This document shows positions 54,934 through 64,000 of a DNA stretch of 64,000 nucleotides, in pieces. Origin of the DNA: an uncultured Pelagibacteraceae bacterium (lineage in GTDB: Bacteria; Pseudomonadota; Alphaproteobacteria; Pelagibacterales; Pelagibacteraceae); contig CACIMN010000002.1 of assembly GCA_902587755.1 (NCBI GenBank), positions 1 to 64,000 on the forward strand, read 5' to 3'. The position numbers and the translations under genes were made by a program. The notes under the pieces are model-generated. The model saw only the letters and a list, made by a program, of their open reading frames with translations. It searched no databases and had not been told where the DNA came from. The first letter of the stretch is position 1. Each line of letters begins with the position of its first letter.

Positions 54934-55390
54934 TTTTACTGATTATCTTAATTACGGTACGAACAGTTGATTTTTGAATTGAATTACGATTTTTTGATTT
55001 AAATTTATTTTCTCTAATAAGCAGAGCTTTACCTTTTTTGACCCCAATATAAACAAGGCCAACAGGTTTTTCTTTTGATCCACCTCCTGGTCCAGCAATT
55101 CCTGTTATTGATACATTGATTTTGCTCTTTGAAATTTTAGATAGATTTTGAACCATTGCCTTACAACACTCATGGCTTACCGCACCATATTTCCTAATGA
55201 TATTTTTATTTACCTTCAATATCTTTATTTTAGCTTGATTAGAGTAAGTGGTTAGACCCATTTGAAAATATTTTGATGAATTAGCTAATTTAGTTAAATT
55301 ATGAGCCAATAACCCACCCGTACAAGACTCAGCTACAGATATAGTTAATTTTTTTTTAATTAATTTTTTATGAATTAATTGAATACTCAT
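54926..55390 (-). CDS. pncC: CinA C-terminal domain / nicotinamide-nucleotide amidohydrolase (PncC)
   Basis: 154 aa; SVAESCTGGLLAHNLT, SITGIAGPGGGSKEKPVGLVYIG. Confidence 0.93.
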   Translation of the reverse strand: MSIQLIHKKLIKKKLTISVAESCTGGLLAHNLTKLANSSKYFQMGLTTYSNQAKIKILKVNKNIIRKYGAVSHECCKAMVQNLSKISKSKINVSITGIAGPGGGSKEKPVGLVYIGVKKGKALLIRENKFKSKNRNSIQKSTVRTVIKIISKII

Positions 55391-55881
55391 TAGAATTTTA
55401 AACTTATTAAATATATTAATATCGTTGAATATAACCCTGCCATTATATCATCCATAATTATTCCAAAATAGTTTTTATGATTTTTGTCAAAATAACTTAC
55501 TGGAAAAGGTTTTAGGATGTCAAAAAATCTAAAAAAAACAAAAGATAAAATATAATAAATTTCAATGGAAATACTTATTTGATTAGTTTGATTTAAATAA
55601 AGCAACAAAATTAAAGGCATTGATTGCCCCAAAACTTCATCGATTACTATTTGTCTTGGATCTTTATTTTTAAATTCAGATTCAGCATCTTTTACTGCAT
55701 AAAATGAATAAATGAATAGAAGTATAAAAAAAATTATTGAAAAATTAAGATCTGTGTAACCTAAAATTTCGTAAGCAATGTAAATAAAAATAGTTGTTAC
55801 AGCAGAGGTTACAGTCCCCGGGATTTTGGTTAAATAACCATAACCAAAGAATGTGGATAACAAAACATTTATTTTTTTCAT
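55390..55881 (-). CDS. pgpA: Phosphatidylglycerophosphatase A
   Basis: Start taken at internal Met (MKKINVLLSTFFGYGYLTKIPGTVTSA), giving ATGA overlap with ispDF; IVIDEVLGQSMPL, RFFDILKPFPVSYFDKN..GIIMDDIMAGLYS. Confidence 0.9.
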   Translation of the reverse strand: MKKINVLLSTFFGYGYLTKIPGTVTSAVTTIFIYIAYEILGYTDLNFSIIFFILLFIYSFYAVKDAESEFKNKDPRQIVIDEVLGQSMPLILLLYLNQTNQISISIEIYYILSFVFFRFFDILKPFPVSYFDKNHKNYFGIIMDDIMAGLYSTILIYLISLKF

Positions 55882-56978
55882 TGTGTAATTGAGCAAATAA
55901 CTTCGCAAGCTATTGCTTTTTCCTTTCCAATTAATCCAAGTTTTTCGACTGTTTTACCTTTTAAGTTAATTAATTCTTTATTAATATTTAGTAAATTGGA
56001 TAGAGATTTGATTATTTTATCACGATATTTTGAAACTTTTGGTTGTTCACATATTAAATTTATATCTAAATTATTTATATAAAAGTTATTATTATTTAAT
56101 ATTTCAATAATAGGCTTGAGCATTTTAGGCGATCTAATATTTTTATATTTTTTTTGATTATCTGGAAAAAAAGTACCAATATCTTTTTTTCTCATTGCCC
56201 CAAGGAGAGAATCAATTATTGAATGAATAATTACGTCTCCATCTGAATGACCTTTAAGCCCTGAGTGATAAGGGATTTTAATTCCACCTAAAAAAAGTTT
56301 TTTACCTATTATTAATCTATGAATATCAAAACCAACACCAAAATAAGTTTTATTAGTTTGGATATCATCTTTAAATGTAATTTTGTTGTTTAAGTTTTCT
56401 CCTTTAATAAATTTAATTTTTAAATTGTTTTCAATAAACAAAGTTGCTTCATCAGTAATTTTATTTTTCTGTTTATTTGAAAGACTATATAAATTTTTAA
56501 ATCTAAATGCTTGAGGTGTTTGAGTTAACATTGAATTTTTTCTATCTAAGTTAAAAAATTGGTTTTTTATTTTGTATTTAATTGAATCTTTTGAATGTAT
56601 GTAAGGTATTACTGCTTTATTGTTTTTAAGTGATTTAATTAGCTTTATTAAAAGTTTGATAGTGAAATTAGGTCTAGCAGCATCGTGAATTAGAACATTG
56701 TTAGGTTTAAATTTTTTTATATATTTTAATGCTATTGAAGAAGAATCGGATCTTTCTTTGCCACCTTTTATGATTAATACATTTTTAGGAAATTTTCCCT
56801 CAATATTTTTTTTATTATTCACGACCAATATAATTTTTTTAAACAGCTTTGATTTCAATGCTTTTTCTATAGAATGTTTAAAAAGAGGCTTGTTTTTATA
56901 AATAATAAATTGTTTAGGTTTATCAGAATTAAATCTTTTGCTTTGTCCTGATGCTAGTATTATAAAATAATTATCCAT
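55878..56978 (-). CDS. ispDF: Bifunctional IspD/IspF
   Basis: 366 aa; IspD-like N-terminus (LASGQSKRF, IHDAARPN, QTPQAF) fused to IspF (GVGFDIHRL, GHSDGDVIIHSIIDSLLGA, DIGTFFPD). Confidence 0.95.
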   Translation of the reverse strand: MDNYFIILASGQSKRFNSDKPKQFIIYKNKPLFKHSIEKALKSKLFKKIILVVNNKKNIEGKFPKNVLIIKGGKERSDSSSIALKYIKKFKPNNVLIHDAARPNFTIKLLIKLIKSLKNNKAVIPYIHSKDSIKYKIKNQFFNLDRKNSMLTQTPQAFRFKNLYSLSNKQKNKITDEATLFIENNLKIKFIKGENLNNKITFKDDIQTNKTYFGVGFDIHRLIIGKKLFLGGIKIPYHSGLKGHSDGDVIIHSIIDSLLGAMRKKDIGTFFPDNQKKYKNIRSPKMLKPIIEILNNNNFYINNLDINLICEQPKVSKYRDKIIKSLSNLLNINKELINLKGKTVEKLGLIGKEKAIACEVICSITQ

Positions 56979-57003
56979 TTATTTTGGTAGTTTTTATATT
57001 CAA

Positions 57004-58785
57004 ATGTACGAATTTATTAAAAAAAATATATATCTAATAATATTATTTATTATCACATTATCGATAGGTTTTTTAACCTTTTTAACTTTTATAGATAAAG
57101 GATTTATTGAATTAACTGATCAAAATTTACAAATACTACTAGTTTTAAATATCTTTCTTTTAGTAACACTTTTTATATTTATTTTTATTGAAATTAGAAG
57201 TGCTATTAAAAATGATATTGATAAAGATGGTTTAAAAGCAAATAAAAAATATATTACATATTTTGGATTGTTCACATTAATTCCCTCATTATTAATCTCA
57301 ATATTTTCATTATTTTTATTTTCTTTTGCATTAGAAAAGTATTTTGACAAAAAAGTAACAACAGTTGTTAATAATTCTTATGAATTAGCAAGAAACTACG
57401 TTGAAGAAATTAGAAATAAAATACAGTCAGATATAGTTTTAATAGCTTTCGACACAAATAAAAGTAAAAAATTTTTAAATGACAATCCTAATGAATATAG
57501 AAGGTTTTTAAATACACAAAAATTAATTAGAAAAGTAGACGAGGTACATATTATAGATATTAATAAAAAACTTTTATTTACCACTTTGAATAATGATCAA
57601 TCATATATCCCACCCGTAGATAGAGCTCTAAATTTAGTTTTAGAGGATGATCGTCCTTTAAAAATTATTAATGCACCTGAAAATATTTCAGCAGCAATAA
57701 TGAGACTTCAAAATTTTGAAGATAGATTTTTATATGTTGTAAAATATTTAGATAAAAATATTTCACGATATTTAACTGAGTCTCAGGAAGCTATTAATTT
57801 TTACTATACAGTGGAGGAAAAAAGTACTGGAATTAAAATCTCATTTGCAATTATATACATCATAGTTGTTAGCGTTTTATTGTTTGTCTCAATATCAATT
57901 GCTATAAGATTTTCATCTAGATTCTTTAGATCTATAAATAATTTAATACTTGCATCGAGCTCTATTGGAAAAGGAAACTTTGATGCAAAAGTACCTGAGG
58001 TTAAAACAGATAAAGATTTAGAAACTTTAAATAAAAATTTTAATTTAATGATTGATAGATTGAAAACTCAGCAAGAAAAATTAATTATAAATGAGAGGCA
58101 TGAAGCATGGGAGAGCCTAGCTAGAAAACTTGCACATGAAATAAAAAATCCATTAACTCCAATTCAATTAACTATAGATAGGCTAAAAAATAAATATTCA
58201 ACAAAATTAAATCAAGATAACTCTGAAAATTTTAAAGAAAACTTAAAAATTATAAATTACCAAATAAAACAAATTGAAAAATTAGTAAATGAATTTTCTG
58301 ACTTTGCAAGGATGCCAAAACCTATATTTAGACAAAATAACATTATTGATATAATGGAAGATAATATAAAATTACTCAATGAGTTAGATAAAACAATTGA
58401 AATAAATTTTGTTAAAAAATCTCAACAAATTTTATTGCAGAGTGACAAAGAGCAAATAAGTAGAGTTTTTCTAAATCTGATAAAAAATTCTATAGAAAGT
58501 ATTAACCAAAGGAGTCAAAATGATAGCAATTTCAACAAAAAAATTACTATTGAAGTTAATGAAGATAATAGCCACATCAATGTAATTATAAAAGACAATG
58601 GAGTAGGTTTTAGTAATCTTAAGGAGAGTATTAAAAATATTTTAAATCCATATTTTACAACAAAAAAAAATGGAACCGGGCTTGGATTATCAATTGTCAA
58701 TAAAATTGTAAATGACCATAATGGTAATATAGAATTTATGCCTGTTGAATATGGAGCTAAAATAAAAATTAATTTTGTAAAATAA
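57004..58785 (+). CDS. ntrY: NtrY-type sensor histidine kinase
   Basis: 593 aa; N-terminal TMs, HAMP, H-box LAHEIKNPLTPIQLTIDRLKNKY, N/G boxes LNLIKNSIESI, GTGLGLSIVNKIV; followed by ntrX. Confidence 0.92.
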   Translation: MYEFIKKNIYLIILFIITLSIGFLTFLTFIDKGFIELTDQNLQILLVLNIFLLVTLFIFIFIEIRSAIKNDIDKDGLKANKKYITYFGLFTLIPSLLISIFSLFLFSFALEKYFDKKVTTVVNNSYELARNYVEEIRNKIQSDIVLIAFDTNKSKKFLNDNPNEYRRFLNTQKLIRKVDEVHIIDINKKLLFTTLNNDQSYIPPVDRALNLVLEDDRPLKIINAPENISAAIMRLQNFEDRFLYVVKYLDKNISRYLTESQEAINFYYTVEEKSTGIKISFAIIYIIVVSVLLFVSISIAIRFSSRFFRSINNLILASSSIGKGNFDAKVPEVKTDKDLETLNKNFNLMIDRLKTQQEKLIINERHEAWESLARKLAHEIKNPLTPIQLTIDRLKNKYSTKLNQDNSENFKENLKIINYQIKQIEKLVNEFSDFARMPKPIFRQNNIIDIMEDNIKLLNELDKTIEINFVKKSQQILLQSDKEQISRVFLNLIKNSIESINQRSQNDSNFNKKITIEVNEDNSHINVIIKDNGVGFSNLKESIKNILNPYFTTKKNGTGLGLSIVNKIVNDHNGNIEFMPVEYGAKIKINFVK

Positions 58786-58786
58786 T

Positions 58787-60142
58787 ATGAATGAAGAAAT
58801 TTTAATTGTTGATGATAATGCGGATATAAGAAATATTATTAATGAATTAATATTGGATGCTGGTTATAAAACACGGTTAGCTGCAAACTATAATCAAGCA
58901 CTTGGTGAAATTGATAAAAAACTCCCAGATGTTGCAATACTCGATGTTAAGTTAGATAAAGGCGATAATGATGGCATTGAATTATTGTCACATATAAAAT
59001 CTAAAAATAAAGATATTCCTGTTATAATTATATCTGGGCATGCAAATATTGAAATGGCTGTAAAGTCTCTTCAACATGGTGCTTTTGAATTTATTGAGAA
59101 ACCCTTTGATCAAGAAAGATTATTAAATTTTATTAAAAGAGCAGTAGAAAATTTTAATTTAAAAATACAAAATAAAGAATATGAAAGTAAATTATTTTCC
59201 TCTTATGAATTAATTGGTAATAGTAAAAATATAATTAATATTAACGAGCAGATAAAAAAAATATCAATTACAGAAAGTAGAGTCTTAATTAGGGGACCTT
59301 CAGGTTCAGGAAAAGAATTAATAGCTAGAAAAATTCACAAAGCTTCAAGTAGAAATAAAAATCCATTTGTTATATTAAATGGAGCTCTTTTAGATTTTAA
59401 TAAATATGAGTTAGAATTATTTGGTGAAGAAAAAGAAAATGGTACGATTTCTTATGGAGCACTTGAAAAAGCAAATAAGGGAACACTCTTGATTGATCAG
59501 GTTTCTGAAATACCATTAGATATTCAGTCTAAAATATTAAGAGTTTTGACTGACCAAAAGTTTAAAAGAGTAAATGGAAACAATGATGTAACCGTAGATG
59601 TAAGATTAATATGTTCATCCAGTAAGGATCTAAAAAAAGAAATTGAAATTGGAAATTTTAGAGAAGATTTATTTCACAGAATAAATGTATTTGAAATTAA
59701 TATTGAGCCATTAAGCCAAAGAATTGCAGACATACCTCTTTTAATAAAATATTTTTCAAAAAAAATATCTGAAAATTACAAAATTAAAAAATTAGAAATA
59801 GATGAAAACAACACTTATATTTTGAATCATAATTGGCATGGAAATGTTAGAGAATTAAGAAATTTAATTGAGAGAATTGCTATTTTACAACCAGAGAGTA
59901 AAGATAAAGTTTCAAGTATCATTAAAGAGTCCTTGAAAAATACTAGTTATGATGATCAAATGACTGAAAAAAGTCTATCTATACCGTTAAAAGAGGCTAG
60001 AGAAAAATTTGAAAAAGAGTATTTAACTGTCCAACTAAAAAAATTTAATGGAAATATCTCAAAAACAGCAAATTTTGTAGGTATGGAAAGAAGTGCTTTG
60101 CATAGAAAATTAAAGGGTTTGGGAATAAAAGAATTTAATTAA
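58787..60142 (+). CDS. ntrX: NtrX-type response regulator (receiver + AAA+ + Fis HTH)
   Basis: 451 aa; receiver VDDNADIRN..ILDVKLDKGD..EKPF, Walker A GPSGSGKE, C-terminal HTH NGNISKTANFVGMERSALHRKLKGLG; no GAFTGA, Walker B DQ. Confidence 0.92.
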   Translation: MNEEILIVDDNADIRNIINELILDAGYKTRLAANYNQALGEIDKKLPDVAILDVKLDKGDNDGIELLSHIKSKNKDIPVIIISGHANIEMAVKSLQHGAFEFIEKPFDQERLLNFIKRAVENFNLKIQNKEYESKLFSSYELIGNSKNIININEQIKKISITESRVLIRGPSGSGKELIARKIHKASSRNKNPFVILNGALLDFNKYELELFGEEKENGTISYGALEKANKGTLLIDQVSEIPLDIQSKILRVLTDQKFKRVNGNNDVTVDVRLICSSSKDLKKEIEIGNFREDLFHRINVFEINIEPLSQRIADIPLLIKYFSKKISENYKIKKLEIDENNTYILNHNWHGNVRELRNLIERIAILQPESKDKVSSIIKESLKNTSYDDQMTEKSLSIPLKEAREKFEKEYLTVQLKKFNGNISKTANFVGMERSALHRKLKGLGIKEFN

Positions 60143-61534
60143 ATGAATATTATCATTTGTGGTGCTGGTCGGGTAGGTTTTACTATAGCCAAACAATTAA
60201 GTGACCAAGGTCATTCAATTACTGTAGTTGACCCATCAAGTGAAGATATTCAGAAAATTGATGAAACTTTAGATGTAAAAGCTATCGTTGGAAAAGGTAC
60301 ATATCCTTCGATTCTAGAAAAGGCTAACGCTGCAGAAACAGATATGATTATTGCTGTTACAAGAAATGATGAAATTAATATGCTTATATGTCAAATTGCT
60401 TTTTCCATTTTTAATATACCAAAAAAAATTGCAAGAATTAGATCTCAAGATTATTTGAATCCAAAATTTACAAGGGTGTATAATAAAGAAAATCTGCCAA
60501 TTGATGTGATTATTTCTCCTGAAATTGAAATTGCTAAATCAATTCAAAGAAAACTTGAAGCCCCGGGAGCACTAGATAGCGTTCCATTTGCAGAAAATAA
60601 AATAAGATTGATAGAAATTTTAATTAACGAAAATTGTAAATTAATTAACATTAAACTTAATGATCTAACAAAAAAATATCCAAATTTAGATGCAAATATA
60701 ATTGGAATTATAAGAGATGATAAATTTTTAATCCCAAAGAAAAATGATGATTTGAGAAAAGATGATAAAATTTATGTTCTGATCAATTCTTATCAAATGT
60801 CAGAAACATTGGAAGCTTTTGGACATAACGAAAAAATATCTAAAAATATATTAATAGTTGGTGGAGGAAATATAGGTTTTAATTTAGCTAAAAACATTGA
60901 GGAAACCTTAGACTCAGCAAGAGTTAAAATTATTGAAAAAAATAAGGAAAGAGCGGAGTTTCTTGCTAACGAACTAAACAACACAATAGTTATTAATGGA
61001 GATGCTCTAGACGAAGAGGTTTTGGTTGAGGCAAATCTAGAAGAGGCTGAAACTGTTCTTGCACTTACCAATGATGATGAAGATAATTTAATGGTAAGTG
61101 TCCTTGTAGAAAAATTTGCAAAAGATGAAAAAGAAATTGATGATAAAAGAACTATGGCATTAATTAATAAACCAAATTATTCTTTATTACAAAATTCCTT
61201 AAAAATTGACGATCTAATTGATCCTAGAATGAATACTGTATCAAGTATATTAAAACATGTTCATAAAGGTACGATCGAAACTGCATACACAATTATGAAT
61301 GGTGAATACGAGGTTATTGAGGCTGAAATAATTGAAACTTCTGAGCTAATAAATAAAGAATTAAAAAATTCAAATTTACCTGAAGAAATAAGAATTGGAG
61401 CTGTTTTAAGAGATAATAAAGTCATTATACCTCGTTCTAATTTTGTTTTTAAAAAAGATGATAAAGTTGTTTTTTTAGCTAAGAAAGATTCAATTTCAGT
61501 AGTAGAAAATATATTTAGAATCAGTTCTATTTAA
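60143..61534 (+). CDS. trkA: Trk system potassium uptake protein TrkA
   Basis: 463 aa; two KTN/RCK domains (IICGAGRVGFTIAKQL, LIVGGGNIGFNLAKNI) and TrkA-C domains. Confidence 0.95.
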   Translation: MNIIICGAGRVGFTIAKQLSDQGHSITVVDPSSEDIQKIDETLDVKAIVGKGTYPSILEKANAAETDMIIAVTRNDEINMLICQIAFSIFNIPKKIARIRSQDYLNPKFTRVYNKENLPIDVIISPEIEIAKSIQRKLEAPGALDSVPFAENKIRLIEILINENCKLINIKLNDLTKKYPNLDANIIGIIRDDKFLIPKKNDDLRKDDKIYVLINSYQMSETLEAFGHNEKISKNILIVGGGNIGFNLAKNIEETLDSARVKIIEKNKERAEFLANELNNTIVINGDALDEEVLVEANLEEAETVLALTNDDEDNLMVSVLVEKFAKDEKEIDDKRTMALINKPNYSLLQNSLKIDDLIDPRMNTVSSILKHVHKGTIETAYTIMNGEYEVIEAEIIETSELINKELKNSNLPEEIRIGAVLRDNKVIIPRSNFVFKKDDKVVFLAKKDSISVVENIFRISSI

Positions 61535-61538
61535 TTTA

Positions 61539-62945
61539 ATGTCTTTATTAAGAGTAAAATATTTAAGTTTTTTTTTTATATTAATTTCTCTATTTTCATT
61601 TTTAAATATTATTTATTCTTATTATTTTAACTTATATCTTAATCTTAATACTTACTATTTTAGCTTTGTAGTATCTATTTTGATTGGATTAATTTTCTAC
61701 AGGATTAAACCTATAGAAAAAAAACCCTCAATATTTGAAAAAATATTAACTGTTTTATTAGGCTACGTTTTAATGCCTTTAGTTTTATCAATACCTTTTT
61801 ATTTAAGTATTTATAATTTAACTTTTTTAAATGCATACTTTGAGGCTGTATCTGGTTTTACATCCACTGGTTTTACAATTTTTGAAAACATAAAACATAT
61901 TGATCAAGGATTAATATTATGGAGATCTTCTATACAGTGGATAGGAGGATTATATTTTTTATATTCAATAATTTTTTTAATTGATATTTATGATGAAAGT
62001 TTAAAAAAATCTTTAACTAACTTTATATCTTTTAATTCTTCTGAAGTGATCAAGCAATCAATAAAAATTCTATTACTTTATTCAGTTTTAACTTTATCAA
62101 TATTTATTATTTTAAACATTTTAGGCATAAGATCGTTTAATTCATTAAATTTAGCAATGACTCTTATATCATCAGGTGGGTTTCTCCCTGTGAATGATCT
62201 TTCATCAATTTTAGTAAATGATATACAAGTAATTATTTTTTCTCTTTTAATGTTAATTTCTTTTTTTAGTATTTTTTTTACCTATAATTTAATTTTTTTG
62301 AGAAACAAAAATATAAATTTTTTTTATGAGGATATTCATTTATTTTTATACTTTATTGTAGTTGTAAGTATTTTTTTTATTTTTTTTAGTTATGATGCTA
62401 ATTTTACCTACAGCTTTTTATCATTAGTAAGCAGTATTTCAAATATAGGTGTTTCTCTTGAAGTTAATCAAAGTAACTTAAACTTTATATACATTTTGCT
62501 TGTGATTGTTGGTGGATCTTTTTTTTCTACAAGTTCAGGTTTGAGATTTTTAAAAATTTATTCCTTAACAAAATATTCATTTAATCAAATACTTTCTTAT
62601 AGTAGACCAAAGAATGTTTTTATGAATAAACTTGTGTTTTCTAAAATTAATTTTGATAGTAAAGACATAAATAAATATTTTTTAACAACATTGGTATTTA
62701 TAATTTCATTTTTTTGTTTAACTATTTTATTATCGTTATCGAATATTGATTTTGAGCATTCTTTTAAGTTATCTTTATTAACCTTAATGAACACTGTTAA
62801 TTCTTCTGCTTACGGCTTATCAGATTTTGACTTCCAAAATTTGCACTTTATAACTAAATATTTTCTCATATTTTTTATGATAATCGGTAGGGTTGAACTT
62901 TTATCTTTATTATTAATAGTTAAAAAATTCTTTTTTAAAAATTAA
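61539..62945 (+). CDS. trkH: Trk system potassium uptake protein TrkH
   Basis: 468 aa membrane protein; AVSGFTSTGFTIF, WIGGLYFLYSI, IGRVELLSLLLI. Confidence 0.94.
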   Translation: MSLLRVKYLSFFFILISLFSFLNIIYSYYFNLYLNLNTYYFSFVVSILIGLIFYRIKPIEKKPSIFEKILTVLLGYVLMPLVLSIPFYLSIYNLTFLNAYFEAVSGFTSTGFTIFENIKHIDQGLILWRSSIQWIGGLYFLYSIIFLIDIYDESLKKSLTNFISFNSSEVIKQSIKILLLYSVLTLSIFIILNILGIRSFNSLNLAMTLISSGGFLPVNDLSSILVNDIQVIIFSLLMLISFFSIFFTYNLIFLRNKNINFFYEDIHLFLYFIVVVSIFFIFFSYDANFTYSFLSLVSSISNIGVSLEVNQSNLNFIYILLVIVGGSFFSTSSGLRFLKIYSLTKYSFNQILSYSRPKNVFMNKLVFSKINFDSKDINKYFLTTLVFIISFFCLTILLSLSNIDFEHSFKLSLLTLMNTVNSSAYGLSDFDFQNLHFITKYFLIFFMIIGRVELLSLLLIVKKFFFKN

Positions 62946-62971
62946 TATAGTATTATATATATTTAAATTTT

Positions 62972-63048
62972 GCGCCCTTAGCTCAGCTGGATAGAGCATC
63001 GGTTTTCTAAACCGAGGGTCGTAGGTTCGAATCCTTCAGGGCGCGCCA
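62972..63048 (+). tRNA. tRNA-Arg (anticodon TCT), CCA encoded
   Basis: Cloverleaf: acceptor GCGCCCT/AGGGCGC, anticodon loop TTTCTAA flanked by TCGGT/ACCGA, T-arm GGTTCGAATCC, 3' GCCA. Confidence 0.95.
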
Positions 63049-63185
63049 TTTCTTACATATTTGCCAATATATTTTAGCAAATTTTGCTTGACTGGAATTA
63101 TTCTAAATCATTTTTAGAAATTAATTTTTCTTGAAGAGTATTTTCTTCCATGCTTAAATTAAGAATATTCAAAAGTAATTTTGAA

Positions 63186-63203
63186 TTATTTGTTAACAAA
63201 TAA
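63186..63203. promoter_or_regulatory. 18-bp perfect palindrome TTATTTGTTAACAAATAA upstream of aapJ
   Basis: Directly read; 20 nt between its end and the aapJ ATG. Confidence 0.5.
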
Positions 63204-63223
63204 AAATAACATAAAGGAAGAAT

Positions 63224-64000
63224 AATGTTTAAATACTTAAAACAATTAACTTCTTTAGTTGCTATGGTTGCTGTGTTGTTTACATTCACAACAGAAACAA
63301 TGGCTGCTAAAAAATCTAAAACACTTAAAAACACCCAAAAGAAGGGTTTTGTAAGATGTGGGGTATCTCAAGGTCTTCCAGGATTTTCTAATGCTGATGC
63401 TGCAGGAAATTGGACTGGTGTTGATGTTGATGTATGTAGAGCTGTAGCTGCTGCAGTATTAGGTGATGCAAACAAAGTTAAGTTTACACCACTAAGTGCA
63501 AAAGAAAGATTTACTGCTCTAACTTCTAATGAGATTGATATCTTATCAAGAAACACAACTTGGACTCTTTCTAGGGATGCTGACATCGGACTTACTTTCG
63601 TTGGTGTAAACTTTTACGACGGTCAAGGTTTTATGGTTAGAAAAAATTCAGGAATATCATCTGTAAATGACTTTAAAAATGGTGTTTCTGCTTGTACTAA
63701 CCTTGGAACAACTACTGAGCTTAATATGAGAGATTTCTTTAATTCAAAAGGAATCAAATATGAGCCTGTTACTTTCGAAAAAGCTGACGAAGTTGTTGCA
63801 GCATACGATGCTGGTAGATGTGATACTTATACAACCGACAAATCTGGTTTAGCTGCTCAAAGAATTAAATTGAGTAGTCCAGACGATCATATGGTTTTAC
63901 CTGAAACTATTTCAAAAGAGCCTTTAGGCCCTGTTGTACGTCAAGGTGATTCTGTTTGGGAAGACATCGTAAGATGGTCTTTAAACACTATGATCGAAGC
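63224..64000 (+). CDS. aapJ: General L-amino acid ABC transporter substrate-binding protein (3' truncated by window edge)
   Basis: Open frame from ATG 63224 to window end, preceded by AAGGAAG; signal peptide MFKYLKQLTSLVAMVAVLFTFTTETMAA; GFVRCGVSQGLPGFSNADAAGNWTGVDVDVCRAVAAAV. Not in the ORF track because no stop lies in the window. Confidence 0.93.

Noticed and set aside
63098-63586. Minus-strand ORFs over the start of aapJ
   Set aside because: The plus-strand frame is a clear amino-acid-binding protein open to the window end; the antisense ORFs overlap it and its upstream region.
1-64000. Mobile elements, prophage, CRISPR arrays, toxin-antitoxin or defence islands
   Set aside because: No transposase/integrase-like protein, no repeat-spacer periodicity and no accessory gene block seen; nearly every base belongs to a recognised housekeeping gene.

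Overview
This 64 kb window is AT-rich and gene-dense. Gene content, gene order and protein sequences look like a streamlined alphaproteobacterium of the SAR11 / Candidatus Pelagibacter type; this assignment is inference and no search was run. Almost all of the window is housekeeping sequence: tig(partial)-clpP-clpX-lon, tRNA-Val and tRNA-Asp, a complete nuoA-N operon, birA-coaX-rnj-DUF1467-proS-lolC/E-lolD-dnaE, rpsB-tsf-frr-uppS-cdsA-dxr-bamA-skp-fabZ-lpxD-lpxA-lpxI-lpxB, a minus-strand ppiD-like-trpE-trpG-trpD-trpC-lexA-gltX block, tpiA-secG-pyrG-kdsA-eno-ftsB-lipA-ratA, pncC(cinA C-terminal)-pgpA-ispDF, ntrY-ntrX-trkA-trkH, tRNA-Arg and a partial aapJ. I see no mobile element, prophage, CRISPR array, defence island or biosynthetic cluster, and no strong candidate for a wholly new multigene system. 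The observations most worth a second look are: (1) an H-type pseudoknot in the rpsB 5' leader; (2) an NtrX whose AAA+ domain lacks GAFTGA and has Walker-B DE changed to DQ, paired with an NtrY that appears to lack a PAS domain; (3) a canonical alphaproteobacterial LexA box upstream of lexA; (4) hairpins abutting or covering the lpxD and lon start codons; (5) an 18-bp perfect palindrome just upstream of aapJ; (6) several gaps in otherwise conserved synteny (pyrH, rseP, hupB, pdh, moaC/moeA/comEC); (7) a 39-aa membrane micro-ORF after lon that is absent from the supplied ORF track.
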